A DNA stretch of 64,000 nucleotides. It comes from Larkinella humicola (GTDB lineage Bacteria; Bacteroidota; Bacteroidia; Cytophagales; Spirosomataceae). The notes beneath the pieces are model-generated. The model ran no database searches and was not told the origin of the DNA. It saw only the letters and a program-made list of their open reading frames with translations. The DNA is taken from the NCBI RefSeq assembly GCF_008727875.1, contig NZ_VTWS01000011.1, positions 62,001 to 126,000 of the forward strand, read 5' to 3'. This document shows positions 63,936 to 64,000 of the stretch, in pieces. How positions within the stretch are numbered: position 1 is the first letter of the stretch; each line of letters starts with the position of its first letter. A program made the position numbers and the translations under genes.

Positions 63936-64000
63936 TGTTAGACATTCGCATCGAAGGCGTGTCGGTCGACCGCAAACCCGGCATGGTGCTGACGCTGGAG
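63935..64000 (+). CDS. Start of the next phage tail gene, cut by the window edge
   Basis: ATG 63935 overlaps the tape-measure stop (TAATG) and the frame stays open for 22 codons to the edge (MLDIRIEGVSVDRKPGMVLT..). In tail operons the gene after the tape measure is usually a distal-tail or baseplate protein; the fragment is too short to confirm. Confidence 0.6.
   Translation, partial: MLDIRIEGVSVDRKPGMVLTLE

Overview
The window looks like a chromosome segment of a Bacteroidota bacterium of the Cytophagales, close to Spirosoma or Larkinella. The grounds are a TonB receptor with a carboxypeptidase-like N-terminal domain, a DUF4249 protein, a type IX secretion C-terminal domain, -7 boxes of the Bacteroidota form TAnnTTTG, few Shine-Dalgarno sequences, and moderately GC-rich core genes. 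The genus is inferred from gene content; no rRNA is present.

Positions 1-35000 are mostly housekeeping. They open with the end of a DUF4249 protein and a RAYT transposase between two pairs of REP hairpins. Next come a GT9 glycosyltransferase and N-carbamoylputrescine amidase (aguB), with agmatine deiminase (aguA) 6 kb further on: together these convert agmatine to putrescine. Between them lies a four-gene envelope module (coiled-coil protein, PspA-like membrane protein, membrane-anchored ASKHA-fold protein, multi-pass membrane protein). Two parvulin-type chaperones and a MoxR ATPase follow, then a TonB receptor, xdhC/mocA (molybdoenzyme maturation), truA, a Uma2 protein, purL, a HipA-like kinase with DUF3037, tRNA-Arg(UCU), a T9SS-exported repeat protein and a FtsX/MacB-type permease. 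Several spacers hold long hairpins built from short repeated words.

Positions 34600-42100 are accessory: an EthD-like protein with a divergent LysR regulator, DUF1206 and SnoaL-like genes, and an AT-rich block with a Crp/Fnr regulator and a family of small outer-membrane proteins (two intact, one decayed). Dispersed among these are three decayed fragments of the prophage genes found intact further right, in the same order and orientation.

Positions 42300-64000 are a prophage or prophage-derived element running off the right edge: BT4734/VirE_N-type primase-helicase (with a premature stop), an iteron-like GTGGTA cluster, a DUF3127 SSB-like protein, an HNH protein, a frameshifted coiled-coil gene, several tail-region proteins including a DUF5977 protein, and a 1407-residue tape-measure protein. 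Mostly AT-richer genes with no evident phage role sit between them: a 296-residue and a 698-residue membrane protein, a 282-residue membrane protein, two small reverse-strand genes and a PAS histidine kinase. No terminase, portal, capsid or integrase is visible in the window.

The leads I rate highest are the REP hairpins whose outer arms are palindromic but different at every site, the older decayed twin of the prophage with the same gene order and the same interleaving of cargo, the iteron cluster beside the primase, the PspA/ASKHA module, and the unassigned membrane proteins carried inside the prophage.
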